This document shows, piece after piece, positions 11,626 to 24,177 of a stretch of 64,000 nucleotides of DNA (position 1 is the first letter of the stretch; every line of letters starts with the position of its first letter). This stretch comes from Hippopus hippopus (Eukaryota > Mollusca > Bivalvia > Cardiida > Cardiidae): NCBI GenBank assembly GCA_946811185.2, contig OX328107.1, positions 8,707,565-8,771,564 on the forward strand. Reading direction: 5' to 3'. The position numbers were made by a program, and so were the translations under genes. The notes under the pieces were generated by a model that saw nothing but the letters and a program-made list of their open reading frames with translations, did no database searches and was not told the DNA's origin.

Positions 11626-12131
11626 CCCTTTACCAAACAATCCCTTGTTTTCATGACAGTGGGAGCCCCGCCCGGGTGGCTCAGTGGTGAGTGTGTCGGA
11701 CTCATGACCTGGTGGTTGTGAGTTCGATACCCGGTTGAGGCGAACTTTCTTTCCGGCGTATTTTCGCCTCTCACCTCTGCTGAAGCATGTGAGAAAAGTA
11801 GTCGGTGGCTTTGGAAAGAAAGTTGTGTTAGTACTGGTGTGAGAAAGCCAGGAAACACATGTGCGTCACCGACCGCCATGATATGACCTTAGCTGTTAAA
11901 GTGGCGTTAAACCCCAATACAACCAACCAACCATCATGACCGTGGGAAAGAAGGCTTCTGAAAACATTGTAGGAAAAGGAGAAAATGCTGGTCACCAGCA
12001 TTTTCTCCTTTTCCCACAATGTTTTCTACCCTATCAGAGAGCTCAAATTCATGTGCACAATTTTGAATCTTTTGTCTGCAGATGTTTTGACATAGAAAAA
12101 GTCCAAAACTCAATGTTTGGGAAAGCATTAA
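11622..12131 (+). mobile_element. MITE family A split by an S2 SINE
   Basis: TTAACCCTTTACCAAACAAT, SINE at 11665-11933, then the full core and a right end GGGAAAGCATTAA. Confidence 0.82.
11665..11933 (+). mobile_element. SINE family S2, second copy, inside a family-A MITE
   Basis: Nearly identical to 5202-5460. Flanked by a 14-bp duplication with one mismatch (TCATGACAGTGGGA at 11651-11664, TCATGACCGTGGGA at 11934-11947). Confidence 0.9.
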
Positions 12132-12205
12132 ATTCACTAAGACATGAAACAAATTAGCTGCAGATAACTTTGAAGTGTTGGTGAGAAATAAGGAGAATCA
12201 CACAC

Positions 12206-12428
12206 TTAATCCTCTACCAAACAAACCAGAGTTTTAATGACCCTGACGAAAGCTTTTGAAAACATTGTGGGAAAAGAAGAATGCTGGTTGCCAGCATTTT
12301 CTCCTTTTCACACAATGTTTACTACCCTATCAAAGATAGAAATCATTGCTTGAGCTACATTTATTTTGTCGTCTGCAAATGCTTTAAATTTGGTCAAGTC
12401 CAAAATTTTATTGTTTGGTGAAGAGTTA
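12206..12428 (+). mobile_element. MITE family A
   Basis: TTAATCCTCTACCAAACAAA to TTTGGTGAAGAGTTA. Confidence 0.8.
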
Positions 12429-12589
12429 CGCTATTGTTTAGCAAACAGGTACATTTGAAAATACTGTAACAAAGGAGAAATAGAGGATCTTACATGAGTG
12501 TTTATGTATTAACATTTTTATGCCCCCCTTCAACGAAGTGGGGGTATATTGCTTTGCTAATGTCGGTTGGTCTGTCGGTCGGTCGGTCG

Positions 12590-13345
12590 GTAGACCTTAC
12601 CTTGTCCGGATGATAACTAGACACAGAATTGACCTAGTTTTGTCAAATTTGGCACAGACATGCGTCTCGGAGTGTAGATGATCCCTATTGATTTTGAGGT
12701 CAATCGGTCAAAGGTCAAGGTCACAGTGACCATCAACATGTTGAGATATAGACCAAACCTTGTCCGGATGATAACTAGACACAGAATTGACCTAGGTTCG
12801 TCAAATTTGGCACAGACATGCGTCTTGGTAGATGATCCCTACTGATTTTGAGGTAAATCAGTCAAAGGTCAAGGTCACAGTGACCATCAATGTGTTGATA
12901 TATAGACCAAACCTTGTCTGGATGATAACTAGACACAGAATTGACCTAGGTTCGTCAAATTTGGCACAGACATTTGTCTTGGAGTGCAGATGATCCCTAT
13001 CGATTTTGAGATTAATCCATCAAAGGTCAAGGTCACAGTGGCCTTCAACTTAACGATATTTAGACCTAACCTTGTCCAGATGATAACTAGACACAGAATT
13101 GACATAGGTTCTTCAAATTCTGTACAGATATTCATCTCGGAGTGTAAATGATCCCTATCGATTTTGAGATTAATCCATCAAAGGTCAAGGTCACAGTGGC
13201 CTTCAACTTAATGATATATAGACCAAACCTTGTCCAGATGATAACTACACACAGAATTGACCTAGGTCCTTCAAATTCTGCACAGATATTCATCTTGGAG
13301 TGTAAATGATCCCTATCGATTTTAAGGTTAATCCATGAAAGGTCA
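12590..13345 (+). repeat. Minisatellite, about five units of ~150 bp
   Basis: Tandem units each containing ACCTTGTCCGGATGATAACT, then AGACACAGAATTGACCTAGG, a GATGATCCCTAT block and AAAGGTCAAGGTCACAGTG. It is preceded by (GGTC)n-like GGTCGGTCGGTCGG. Such units are common in mollusc genomes. Open frames across it are repeat by-products. Confidence 0.9.
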
Positions 13346-14509
13346 AGGTCACAGTGACCACCAGATGATTCGGGGCCTGCGCTGCCATTCGCCACTTGAG
13401 CCATTTGCTCAAAAAAAATTAAAGTGTCTCAAAAATCATCATAATTATGTGGCTCAACTTGTGGCTCCAACATTTATTTGCGTATTATCGGGGACGTAGT
13501 AAGCATCGAAGTTGACTGGGAAAAAGCGGAAGTCGAACATGCGTGCCGAAAAGAAAATCGATAACCCAGTCTGTGTATTGGCGACTGTTTACAATCTTGT
13601 ATGTATACACACGGCGGTGTGTATAATTATGCGAACTGTTGACAGATTATCACGTTTAACAATTGAAGTGGGCTATAATAAAAAAGATGACATCGGTATT
13701 TCCCAATCAATTCTTTTGATATCAGTTTATGAACTGTGCCACTTCCTGTATCAATGTGGCAGTAGGGGGCATGACTGTTTTACAAACAGACATCTTGTTA
13801 TCAAACGAGTTGACTAAAATTGTATGACGCGAGCCTTGGCGAGCGTCAAATACATTTTAGTCAATGAGTTTGATAGAAATGATAATACATAAACACGAAT
13901 GTGAGATTTTATTTATCACATAAAACGAGTGAAAGACAAAAAATATCCTGCCTCATCACCTTTTGCCTATATACCGTTCACGGGTCCATGTTTACAGTTG
14001 TAGTTCGGTTTCAAATGTGTACATACGTAATTAGATAGCTCCATGATACTTAGACCGAAAGTAGAATAAAACAGTCTCTATTAGGGATAAGTGTAACTTA
14101 CTCAGCAATTTTGTTGTTTCTAAAAACCTTTCGCTGCGTTTCTTGCTTTTTATTAAACATGAAAATCAAAACTGTCCACATGAATACGCCTTAGCAACAA
14201 TGACATCATTTTTCCGGGAATCAGCGCAGTAGTACAAATTCCGACATTTTACTGTGGTTGGTTTTTCAAGCTTCACACGCTCATGACTGAAAATTGATCA
14301 GAACCAGGACCCAAAAAACGATAATACACTGGTGTATTATCAAAAATAAATCATGGGTTTAATACACTGCCGGGGGAGGTTTTATGTGATAAATTATATT
14401 CTACTAGCCTATAGAAAATTGTTCTTTTTTTACTCTTTTACTCACACTCATTTAGAATGCCCATTTTATCTATTGAGCAACCTTGGGTTTTATCTTGCTA
14501 CAAAATGAC
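13346..14509. other. No gene recognised
   Basis: A 101-codon open frame (13512-13817) has no recognisable motif; the remainder is AT-rich with no repeat assigned. Confidence 0.3.
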
Positions 14510-15277
14510 AATCAAAGCGTTGAGAATGCTGAAGTGGTATTTGTTAAGGAAGCCATTGTGTGGAATTAATAGTCTGAACGAAAAAGAGAAATATTATTTA
14601 AATATTGGCTTGAAAGTCAACCTACTAAGCAAATGAATACCTATTTTGGTTGAAGGGAGAGTACTCATAACAAAGTTAGGATTATTTGTGTATTGGTGGT
14701 CTCCCTTTGATCATTAGGAGGTGTCAGGAGTAACGTCCCTTGACAGTAGGATGCATGATGGATAGAGAGAGAAACCATGTGAATATATCGAATAAAATTA
14801 AGTTTGTACCTGAAAACTATGATTTGGAAATATCTTTGGCCGTTAACATTTAATTCCCAACATTACAATCAATTATTTTGATCTATAAATATTCATGCTT
14901 AATCAAATGGAGTAGCGTGCAATCATTGGATGAACAAGCCATGGGACGAACTGGTTTTGGAAAGAAAAAGCCCAGGACCAAGTGATCGGTAGACAAATTT
15001 TGTATCATTGTGCCAATAGAAGGCTATGAGCGAGTGAAGCTATTTTCAATCAAAAATTAGTATTTCCATGATCGATGGCCTCACCCAGTGTATTTTAACA
15101 TGCCATTTCCAATTACTTATCTGAGTGCTACCGAAAAACTCATTTGCCTGAGAAAAATTGAGTTTAATTGGGTTTATTTCCTTCGGCTTTGCACAAAATA
15201 CAATACATGGTCTTCAAAATTCAATCTTGAACTCATAGTGGTATTGTCTTCGACAAATACCACAAAAACAGTATTAT
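14510..15277 (+). repeat. ~770-bp inverted duplication, copy 1
   Basis: Reverse-complement match to 18998-19762, highly similar along its whole length. It contains a 60-codon open stretch (15088-15267) that stays open in the other copy as well. Confidence 0.85.
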
Positions 15278-15354
15278 CATCTTTCTGCAGTATCATTCAA
15301 ATTCAAAACTGTTGCAGAATGATGACAAATTCTGTTTGGCTCTTATGATGAAGT

Positions 15355-15524
15355 TTCTCTCAGAAAGGGTAGAAAACATTGTGGAAAAAGGAGAAATGTT
15401 GGCAACCAGCATTTACTCCCTTTCCTACAATGTTTTCTACCCTTCATTTGAGACACATCTAAGTTGATATCTGCAACTGCCTTTACGTGGAACAAGTCTA
15501 AAATTTATATGGTAAACAGTGAAT
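15355..15524 (+). mobile_element. MITE family A, partial
   Basis: GGGTAGAAAACATTGTGG, core, then GTCTAAAATTTATATGGTAA; left end absent. It directly adjoins inverted-duplication copy 1. Confidence 0.7.
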
Positions 15525-15749
15525 TGGGAAAATTGCACATGATTTCACATGTGAACAGGTAAAATGCATTAAATTTTGCACTCTTCGTCAAAATGCATGG
15601 TCATGAATGTTATCTATTAATATTGAAATGCATGTATCCTTTTTTAAAAGTGATATGCAAACAGTATTTTCACAAATAAATAAATTGCTTGGGTGATAAA
15701 ACATGATTTTATAAAATACTAATTAACTTTTAAAATGATTTAAATTCTT

Positions 15750-15955
15750 TATATGATGACAAAATTTCAGGCTAAACAATTTGAATGCACTTGCAGATGA
15801 CATAAAATGTGGCTAAAATGATAGGATTTGTTTTTATAGAGGCAAAAAAAAAAATCATGGGAAAAGGAGAAAATAATGTTTACAAGAATTTTCCCCTTTT
15901 CCCACAATGTTTTCTAAAGCTTTCTTTTCTAGGAGTCGTTAAAAGTCAGAAATGC
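15750..15955 (+). mobile_element. MITE family A, degenerate
   Basis: ATGACAAAATTTCAGGCTAA ... weakened core AGGAGAAAATAATGTTTACA ... GTCGTTAAAAGTCAG. Confidence 0.6.
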
Positions 15956-16101
15956 GGATGTAAGTGGATTTGAGAAAAATAAGACTAAGTTTTTTCTTTT
16001 TGTGAAGCTGGGCCCGTAGGTATAGTTAACCTTTTATCAAATGACAACACTTTAGACTTGCCCAAACTGAAAGCTTCTGTAGTCAACAAAATAATTGTGA
16101 C

Positions 16102-16331
16102 TTAACCTTTTATCACACAATCCCGAGTTTTAATGACCCTGAAGAAAGAAGGCTTATGAAAACATTGTGGGAAAAGGAGAAAATGCTGGTAACCAGCATT
16201 TTCTCCTTTTCCCACAATGTTTTCTACCCTATCAAAGACAGAAATCATCACTTGACTTACGATTATCTGGTCCTCTGCACAAGCTTTAAATTTGTTCAAG
16301 TCCAAATTTTTGTTTTGTGGTAAAGAGTTAA
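16102..16331 (+). mobile_element. MITE family A
   Basis: TTAACCTTTTATCACACAAT to TTGTGGTAAAGAGTTAA. A truncated copy (16027-16104) abuts on the left and another (16328-16480) on the right. Confidence 0.85.
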
Positions 16332-16510
16332 ACATAGAAATTCACCTTTGGAAGGGAAGAAAGCGTTGTGGGAAAAGGAGAAAATGCTGGTTACCAGCAT
16401 TTTCTCCTTTTCCAACAATGTTTTCAAAACGCATTTTCCTTAGGGTCGTTAAAACCCACGATTTTGTGGTAAAGGATTAAAACATGGCATAATGTTTGGT
16501 AAAGGGTTAA
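16328..16510 (+). mobile_element. MITE family A, left-truncated, plus a terminal remnant
   Basis: Core at about 16365-16420, end TGTGGTAAAGGATTAA at 16480, then a lone TTTGGTAAAGGGTTAA remnant to 16510. Confidence 0.75.
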
Positions 16511-16571
16511 TAAAAAATATTTGTTCATATTTGCATGCACTCTTTGCAACATTCCTTTGAAATCTTTTGAC

Positions 16572-16800
16572 CATGGTGTCCGTGGTTGTGAGGTAGAGTG
16601 TCGGCTTCGTAACCATAAAGTCCTGAGTTCGATACCCGGGAGCGGGTGTCAACTTTGGGATTTTTCATTGGCCCACAAAGTCGGTGCGAGTACTGGTGTA
16701 GTTCCCAGGAAGCAGAATCGAGAGAGATTAGTATAAGTTGTAAGGACTTGTTTCTCAATCGATGTAAAATAAATATGTTTAAACTAAACTAAACTAAACT
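16572..16800 (+). mobile_element. SINE family S3, intact
   Basis: tRNA-like head with B box GAGTTCGATACCC, middle TTGGCCCACAAAGTCGGTGC and a tail of AAACT repeats. Flanked by AAATCTTTTGAC (16560-16571 and 16801-16812). Confidence 0.9.
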
Positions 16801-16812
16801 AAATCTTTTGAC

Positions 16813-18016
16813 TGATTGTATTACCTAGTGTTTCAGTAAGTCCTTGATAGGTCATTGTAGCAACACAGCTTTTCGACAACTTGCAACACAATTCGTTTCT
16901 TCCTGTTAACTGAACATGCAATATAAAGCTAGCTTTTACCAAATATTCCTTAATTTAAAGGGGCATTAAACCACATTTCCTCTCACAAGTCTTTTAGAAA
17001 ATCTTAAGATAGAATACTTATTTTTATTTTAGTGCAAAGATTGCTTTGAAATTAAAACATAGATAGAAATACTTGTAGAAAACATGAGGTATATTTCTGA
17101 GGTTTTTTTTTTTTATTTATTGCTGTAAAATTTCCTATCCCGTTAGAGACAGTATAGCCATCATCTCACAACAAGGGATACTTTTTTAACATAGAAATTT
17201 TTAAATTGACCCTGGTGCTCAGTGGGTACAGTCTTTGCTATTGTTTTTTTTGAAAGTGGGTGGGGTTGATAAAAGTAGAAGATTCAGTATTGTCCAATTG
17301 AAATGCATAACAAGTAGAAAATTTATGATTGTTTCTTGTGGTTTTAGATTTGATTCCTCTCCATGAAATTCAGATTTATTTGTCTTGTATATTCCAGGGT
17401 TGATGGGTCTGTACCAAACTCATGAAGAGGAAGCAAAGATAACCATAGTCTTCACCTTCCACATGCAGACACAAAGCTGCCAAATTGCTAGTCATGTGAC
17501 TAATGCTGATAGCCAATCAGCATAAAGAAACTACTTGTCACAGCCAATAGAAGTGCTGAGTTTCATCATGATTGTGATCTGATGAACATGGACTCCTGTC
17601 ATATACAAAATGACTTCCATTCATTTTGATTATATCTATATTAATCATTGAAGGATACATATTGTAACCATGGTTTCTGTATCAAAATATTTCATCAACA
17701 ATTGGAAGCAACCAATGGGAAGCACCAGATCGGATGTAAACACACTGCAACTATTTTGGATCTTTACAGTCATTACAGAATGTAAACTGGGGACAAAGCC
17801 AAGTTGCTTCTCTTTGTTCTTCGGAAAGAACAGAAATTCAAATGTGACCTACATGTTACAGTAAGGCCTAAAAATGGTAGCTGTGTCTCTGATAATCTTA
17901 CTAACCCTGTCTACACATGTGACTCCCAATCCCCACTGTGACATTTTTTCATGGCCAAAATAAAAAAGCATAGACTTTATTACCTGTTTGCATATTTATG
18001 CATAACCAGCTGGCCC
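16813..18016. other. No gene recognised
   Basis: AT-rich intergenic DNA; short open frames without domains. Confidence 0.4.
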
Positions 18017-18194
18017 GTATTCACCAACCATTCTCAAGAACTTTCTCAGTCTAATTCTCCAGAATATTCTAAATTTGAAAGTAATGCAACTTCTGATTGG
18101 CTAAACCTAGCCAATCAGAAGTTGAGTGACTTTCAAATTTAGAAAATCTTGGAGAATAAGACAAAGAATATTCTTCAGAATGGTTAGTGAATAC
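18017..18194. mobile_element. Foldback MITE family E
   Basis: GTATTCACCAACCATTCTCA ... GAATGGTTAGTGAATAC; long arms meet at AACTTCTGATTGGCTAAACC and its complement. Confidence 0.85.
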
Positions 18195-18605
18195 AGACCG
18201 AAGCTAATTCTCTTAGCGATTATTTATATTAATTTTTCAAGGAAAAAGTAAAATTATTAAAAATACTTTCCTACTTACAGACCTACCTCTTGTTTTGTTT
18301 CTACTGTATTAATTAGCAGAAACACAGCTATTTTATTAGGCCTTACCCTGCTTTTCATTTTTCTTTAACATTATAAAGGAATATTAGTTAACTAGTCGTT
18401 AGTTTGTAAATTGTTAATTGGATCAATTTGTATGTTTCATTGGCGACATTTTTGTATATTTATGTATATACTATACATGTAACTAGGCCACATATCATTT
18501 TAACTCCGGTTGATGTCCTGTGGACAACTTTTGTCATCATATTGCTGTACACTTTTAAAAACATTGTGACAAAGTGAGAATTGCTCAGAGTGCAAAATCT
18601 CCTAT

Positions 18606-18862
18606 TAACTCTTCACAATATCACAAAAATTTTAGAATCAACCAAACGAAATGAAAGTATTTACAGACAGCAACAAATCAAAAGTGGCTCAAAAGACAAT
18701 TTCAGTCTTTGAGATGGTAAAGAAAATATGGGGAAAAACAGAAAACATTGTGAGAAAAAGAGAAAATGCTGGTAATCAGCATTTGCTCCTATATGTCCAT
18801 AATGTTTTCAAAAGCCCCTTTTCCTATGGGTCATCAAAAATTGGGTTTATATGGTAAAAGTT
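18606..18862 (+). mobile_element. MITE family A, degenerate
   Basis: TTAACTCTTCACAATATCAC, diverged core with a 28-bp insertion, ATATGGTAAAAGTTC end. Confidence 0.7.
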
Positions 18863-18997
18863 CAGGGATTTTTTTTTTCTCAAAATCGGATTTGAAAATA
18901 CAGCATTTTCATCTTTTTTCTACACTCAAAGTGGTCATTTCATTGTTCGAATACTCTAAGCCTCTCAGCAAAGATGTGGTCTAAGGGTTTATATCAT

Positions 18998-19762
18998 CAT
19001 TTTTGTGGTATTTGTCGAAGACAATACCACTATGAGTTCAATATTGAATTTTGAAGACCATGTATCGTATTTTGTGCAAAGCCGAAGGAAATAAACCCAA
19101 TTAAAGTCAATTTTTCTCAGGCAAATGAGTTTTTCGGTAGCACCCAGATATGTAATTGGAAATGGCAAGTTAAAATACACTGGGTGAGGCCATCGATCAT
19201 GGAAATACTAATTTTTGATTGAAAATAGCTTCATTTGCTCATAGCCTTCTATTGGCGCAATGATGCAAAATTTGTCTACCGATCGCTTGGTCCTGGGCTT
19301 TTTCTTTCCAAAACCAGTTCGTCCCATGGCTTTTTCATCCCATGATTGTGCGCTACTCCATTTGATTGAGAATGAATATTTATAGATCAAAATAATTGAT
19401 TGTTATGTTGGGAATTAAATGTTAACGGCCAAGGATATTTCAAAATCATAGTTTTCAGGTACAAACTTAATTTTATTCGATATATTCACATGGTTTCTCT
19501 CTCTATCCATCATGCATCCTACTGTCAAGGGACGTTACTCCTGACTCCTCCTAATGATCAAAGGGAGACCACCAATGCACAAATAATCCTAACTTTGTTA
19601 TGAGTACTCTCCCTTCAACCAAAAAGGTATTCATTTGCTTAGTAGGTTGACTTTCAAGCCAACATTTGAATAATATTTCTCTTTTTCTTTCAAATTATTG
19701 ATTCCACACAATGGCTTCCTTGACAAATACCACTTCAGCGTTCTCAACGCTTTGATTTCATC
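18998..19762 (-). repeat. ~770-bp inverted duplication, copy 2
   Basis: Inverted partner of 14510-15277, about 3.7 kb away. The shared 60-codon frame here runs from 19180 down to 19001. No transposon ends or target duplications were found at the borders. Confidence 0.85.
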
Positions 19763-19872
19763 TACCAATTTGTAACATTCTGCCCCCGTTTTAAAATTTA
19801 TCAACACGTAAAAAAAACCTTGATCAATAATTTTTAGAGACCCAGTAGATAGTTGATCTTTGATTTTTTAAT

Positions 19873-20090
19873 TTAACTCTTTACCACACGACAAAATCTT
19901 AGACTTGTCCAAATTCAAAGCATTTGCAGATCACAATTCAAATATGGCTCAAATGATGGAATTTTTCCTTGAATGGAAAGAAAACATTGTGGGAAATGGA
20001 GAAAATGCTGGTTACCAGCATTTTCTCCTTTTCCCATAGTGTTTTCAAAAGGCTTCTTCCTCAGGGTTGATAAAACTCAGGATTGTTATC
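19873..20090 (+). mobile_element. MITE family A, right end truncated
   Basis: TTAACTCTTTACCACACGAC, full core, then AACTCAGGATTGTTATCC. Confidence 0.78.
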
Positions 20091-20287
20091 CTTCTCAGTT
20101 TTGTTCTGTTGTTACAATTCTTTTTCAAAAAAACATACCATACCGAAATAATACATTGTACATGTACTTTATTTAGCCATGGGCTGCTAGCTGTTATACT
20201 GAATGACTTAAATTTCATATGTAATATCTTCAGTTAGGAAAAAGACAAACATATAGCAAGTTTAGCTTTTTTGTCTGAATATTGCAC

Positions 20288-20345
20288 TAACAGACAGTGC
20301 ACAGACTGCACGTTCTGACCTTGGATCTACTGTCTGTAAAAGCTC
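20288..20345. repeat. Family-B hairpin fragment
   Basis: AGACAGTGCACAGACTGCAC ... TTGGATCTACTGTCTG. Confidence 0.55.
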
Positions 20346-20808
20346 CGAAAATTGCACCTATCAAGCATATGGTTTATTTGCTTTGAAACTGCATCCTCCA
20401 TGTAGAATATTCAATCTCTCAAGGCAACTTTTGTACCTAAATGTGAAAAATGAATTAATTGCTCATGGTGAGAAGGTTTCTGTCTGTTTTCTTTCTAGTT
20501 TTCTTTGTCCATTGCTTACAAGACTTAGGGGCCCCTTTTTTTTCCAGTTTCCAGATATCTTTGATTTTTTGAAGTTTCAGATAATTGTAAAAGAGATAGA
20601 TCTATTTTTTGAGTTTTTTAAGTTTTAAGTAATTGTAAAAGAATCGACAAATTGGTTTTAAATACCATTAAAACTTTGTAACATTATCATGGATTGGTGG
20701 ATTTATACATCTCAGGTTTGATTGATTAGAATTCCAAATTCAGTTTTGATCAGGGTTTAAAATTTAAAATTATTTTTGAGTTATACCATTGTATAAACAC
20801 TCTATCAT

Positions 20809-21036
20809 TTAACCCTTTACCACACAATCCCTAATTCTAACGACCCTAAGGAAGAAGCCTTCTGAAAACATTGAGGGAAAAGGAGAAAATGCTGGTAACC
20901 AGCATTTTCTCCTTTTTCCACAATGTTTTCTACCCTATCAACGATTGATATCCACAAGTGAGTTGCATTTAAATTGTTGTCTGCAAATGCTTTCAACTTG
21001 GACAAGTTAAAATTTCACTTGTGTGGTAAAGAGTTA
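20809..21036 (+). mobile_element. MITE family A
   Basis: TTAACCCTTTACCACACAAT to TGTGGTAAAGAGTTAA. Confidence 0.88.
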
Positions 21037-22026
21037 AGGCCCACTAGTGCCAAAAGTAAACACTTATGGAGTCAAAATGCAGGCAATTATAATTTGTAGG
21101 AGTTAAAAGTACGGATTTTATTAATGTGTTACAGAATTGTCAAATTTTTAATGGCTGGCAGAAAAGTTAAAATAGAATTAAAATTGGCAAGTTTAATTCC
21201 CGTTTTACATTTAACTTTACTGCTATGGATTCGAACTTTGACAGACTGTGCTGTGACACCTTGTCAGACTCATAATAATACCCATATTTTTAAACCATAT
21301 GAAATAGATTCCCTGTGTTTTGAATCTGAAGTGTTTATTCTTGACTGCTAGTGAGCCTTTAATGTGTATTTCTCTAAATACATGTACAGGTAATAAGAAA
21401 TGCTGGTAACTAGCATTTTCTGCTTTTCCCTCCCAATGTTTTCAGGGTCTAAACACATAGGAATTGCTTGTTACTGAGTTTATTAAATTATTGGCAAACG
21501 TGCATCTTGTGTATATAGATATATCTTTTTTTTTTAACTATTTACCAGATTACAGAGTATCGGACTTGTTCATATCGAGAGCATTTGCAAATGACAATGA
21601 AATGAGGCTGAAATGATGGAATTTATTGTTGAAAGAGTAAAATACATAGTAGGAAAAGGGGAAAATGTTGGATACCAGCATTATCTCCTATTCTCGCAAT
21701 GTTTTCAAAAGCCTTCTTGCTTGGGCTTGTTGGTGTCATACCTGGTTCACTGGCTCAGTGTAGGATTTGTAGCAAGGATGCCACAGGTTTTATTCTCACT
21801 TGATGCACTGGGCATTTTTGTAAGAGTATCCTTGGGCAAGACATTTCAGAGTCTCAGCCTAGTAGTGGTAAAACCCAGGACAAACATCATCGGCAAAGAC
21901 TTTCAATTTGGACAAGTTTACATATTTTGTTGTCTGATAAAGAGTAAACTTGCTGGCCAGTTTGTATTAACTGTTTTGTTGTTGAGTTTTATTTTAATTC
22001 TTTCAATTTCTACATGTGTATTTCAT

Positions 22027-22220
22027 TTAACTCTTTGCCAAACAATACTGTGTTTCATGACCCTGAAGAAGAAGGCTTTGAAACTATTGTGAGAAAAGGA
22101 GAAAATGCTGGTAGCCAGCATTTTCTTCTTTTCTCACAGTGTTTTCTGCCTTTTCAGGGACAAATCCAACTACTGGAGCTACTTTGGACACCTGCAACAT
22201 TTTGCTATTTGGTAAAGAGC
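22027..22220 (+). mobile_element. MITE family A
   Basis: TTAACTCTTTGCCAAACAAT, core AATGCTGGTAGCCAGCATTT, right end TTTGGTAAAGAGCT. Confidence 0.78.
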
Positions 22221-22324
22221 TTTTTGCCATCAATTTTTCCCTCACAGTAGACACTTTTTTGTGCATCTGAAGCAGATATTTGAAAATACTTTGACAATTG
22301 AAGAAATTGTGCCATTTTGTCACA

Positions 22325-22580
22325 CTGCTTTCTCAGCCTAGTACTGGTGAAACCCATGAAAACATGTATAAGTGAGCTGTTGGCTTTGGTATGACTGAAA
22401 TAATGTTGAAAGCGGCGTAAAACTCACATAATCCACTGGATTTTTTGTGGGAGTGTCCTTGGGCAAGACACTTCAGAGCCCTAGACATGTACTGGTGAAA
22501 CCCTGGAAATGCATAAATATGTGAACTGTCGCTATGATATGACTGAAATAATGTTGAAAGCATAGTAAAACAGCATGCAA
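22325..22580 (+). mobile_element. SINE family S4, two partial 3' copies
   Basis: Two consecutive pieces share CCTAGTACTGGTGAAACCC and ATGACTGAAATAATGTTGAA, with GTGGGAGTGTCCTTGGGCAA at 22446. Heads are missing. Confidence 0.65.
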
Positions 22581-22812
22581 TCAATCAGATTAGAAGTCAT
22601 AAGACAGGACTTGAGTTTATAGTAAATGTAACCCCTGTGTGGCTTTAAGTTCTAACCTCTAGGCTCTGACCCTATATAAAAAAGTTTGATTAGCTAAAGG
22701 TTTACTTTGCTATTGTTGCCCAAAACATCTTTTGTTGTACTCATAACTTTATTGTAAAAAGTGAAATGCCTGTTTAAACATAGTAAAAAGCAAAAAGGGC
22801 ATTCACTTTCTT

Positions 22813-22985
22813 TTTAACTCTACCAGATGACAGAATCATAGACTTCTTCAAATTTGAAAGCAGACAACAAATTGAATGTAGCTTAAAAGATGGTATTTGT
22901 CTTTGAAAGGGTAGAAAACATAGTGGGAAAAGGAGAAAATGCTGGTAACCAGCATTTTCTCCTCTCCCCACAATGTTTCATAATT
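22813..22985 (+). mobile_element. MITE family A, right end lost
   Basis: TTAACTCTACCAGATGACAG and a full core; similarity ends after CACAATGTTTC. Confidence 0.75.
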
Positions 22986-23575
22986 TTTTTTTCAATTAAG
23001 GATGCAAAAATTAATGGATTGTCTGCAAAAGGGGTTAAAAGGTTATTGACCTCTGCAATGAAGATTATTTTAACTGTCACTTCTACTGATTCATTTTACA
23101 TGTATTAGAAATTTTGGGGTTCAGAATTTTATGTAGTGATTATTTTGGATGATTTCTCTGTCAAATTAGTCACCTAAATTTAGAAATCACCCTTCATCAC
23201 CTTGACTATTTCAAATATTTTTTTCCATAGTTTCTTTTCTTTCAAAGGAAAATTTCATCATGTAGCATTCCTTCATCAAACAATTTCATGTTCTCAGGAA
23301 CAGGGCTCTTCAAAACATTGTTGGAATAGGATAAAATGGTGATAACAATTTACAGGACAGTTGAAAATGGTGGAAGTATATTACAGTACACTTTAGGAAA
23401 GCACAGGTTACCAGGATATGACTTAAATAATGTTGAATTGGTGTAAAACATTAAAAAAAACAAATTATTGTAATTGTCATAAGTGATACATAGGTGAATC
23501 TTTATTTCGGAAAACATGTAAAATGTACATTGTGATCTACGGTGTCTGCAAAAGCTATGAAGCACTATGAGAATT

Positions 23576-23830
23576 AACTCTTTACCACACAGTCCTGAAT
23601 TTAATGACCTTGATGACAATGCCTTGTAAAATAAATGCTGGTAAATAGCATTTTCTCCTGTCCCCACAATGTTTTCTACCTTTTTTAACCCCTTACAGAC
23701 ATTCCCAAGTTTTCACAACCCTTAAGGAAAAGCACTTATGAAAACATTCATGTAACATTTAGTTGTCTTCTGCAAATGCTTTCAATTTGTACCAGTCTAA
23801 AATTTTGTCTTTCGGTAAAGAGATAAGGCA
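23576..23830 (+). mobile_element. Two truncated family-A MITEs
   Basis: TTAACTCTTTACCACACAGT with half a core, then TTAACCCCTTACAGACATTC with CTGCAAATGCTTTCAATTTG and GGTAAAGAGATAA. Confidence 0.7.
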
Positions 23831-23933
23831 AAATTTATCATTATACTGAAAATGAATTTGTTGGCTGCAAATGCTTTAACTTTGTTGTCCGGTGAAGAGC
23901 TAGTACAGAATAGAGGTACAGGTTTAGCATCAG

Positions 23934-24162
23934 TTAACTCTTAACCAAACAATCTCAGGTTTTTACGACCCTGAGATAGAAGCCTTTTGAAAACATTGTG
24001 GGAAAAGGAGAAAATGCTGGTAACCAGCATTTTCTCCTTTTCCCACAATGTTTTCTACCCTGCTGGAAACAAATTTCAATTTTTGAGTTACATTTATTTT
24101 TTCGTCTGCAAGTGCTTTCAATTTGGACCAGTCTAAAGCTTTGTCGTTTGGGAAAGAGTTAA
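23934..24162 (+). mobile_element. MITE family A
   Basis: TTAACTCTTAACCAAACAAT to TTTGGGAAAGAGTTAA with near-perfect core arms. Confidence 0.86.
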
Positions 24163-24177
24163 AATAAATTTTCCGTT

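Noticed and set aside
12590..13345. CRISPR-like or coding array
   Set aside because: Units are contiguous ~150-bp tandem copies without unique spacers, in eukaryotic DNA.
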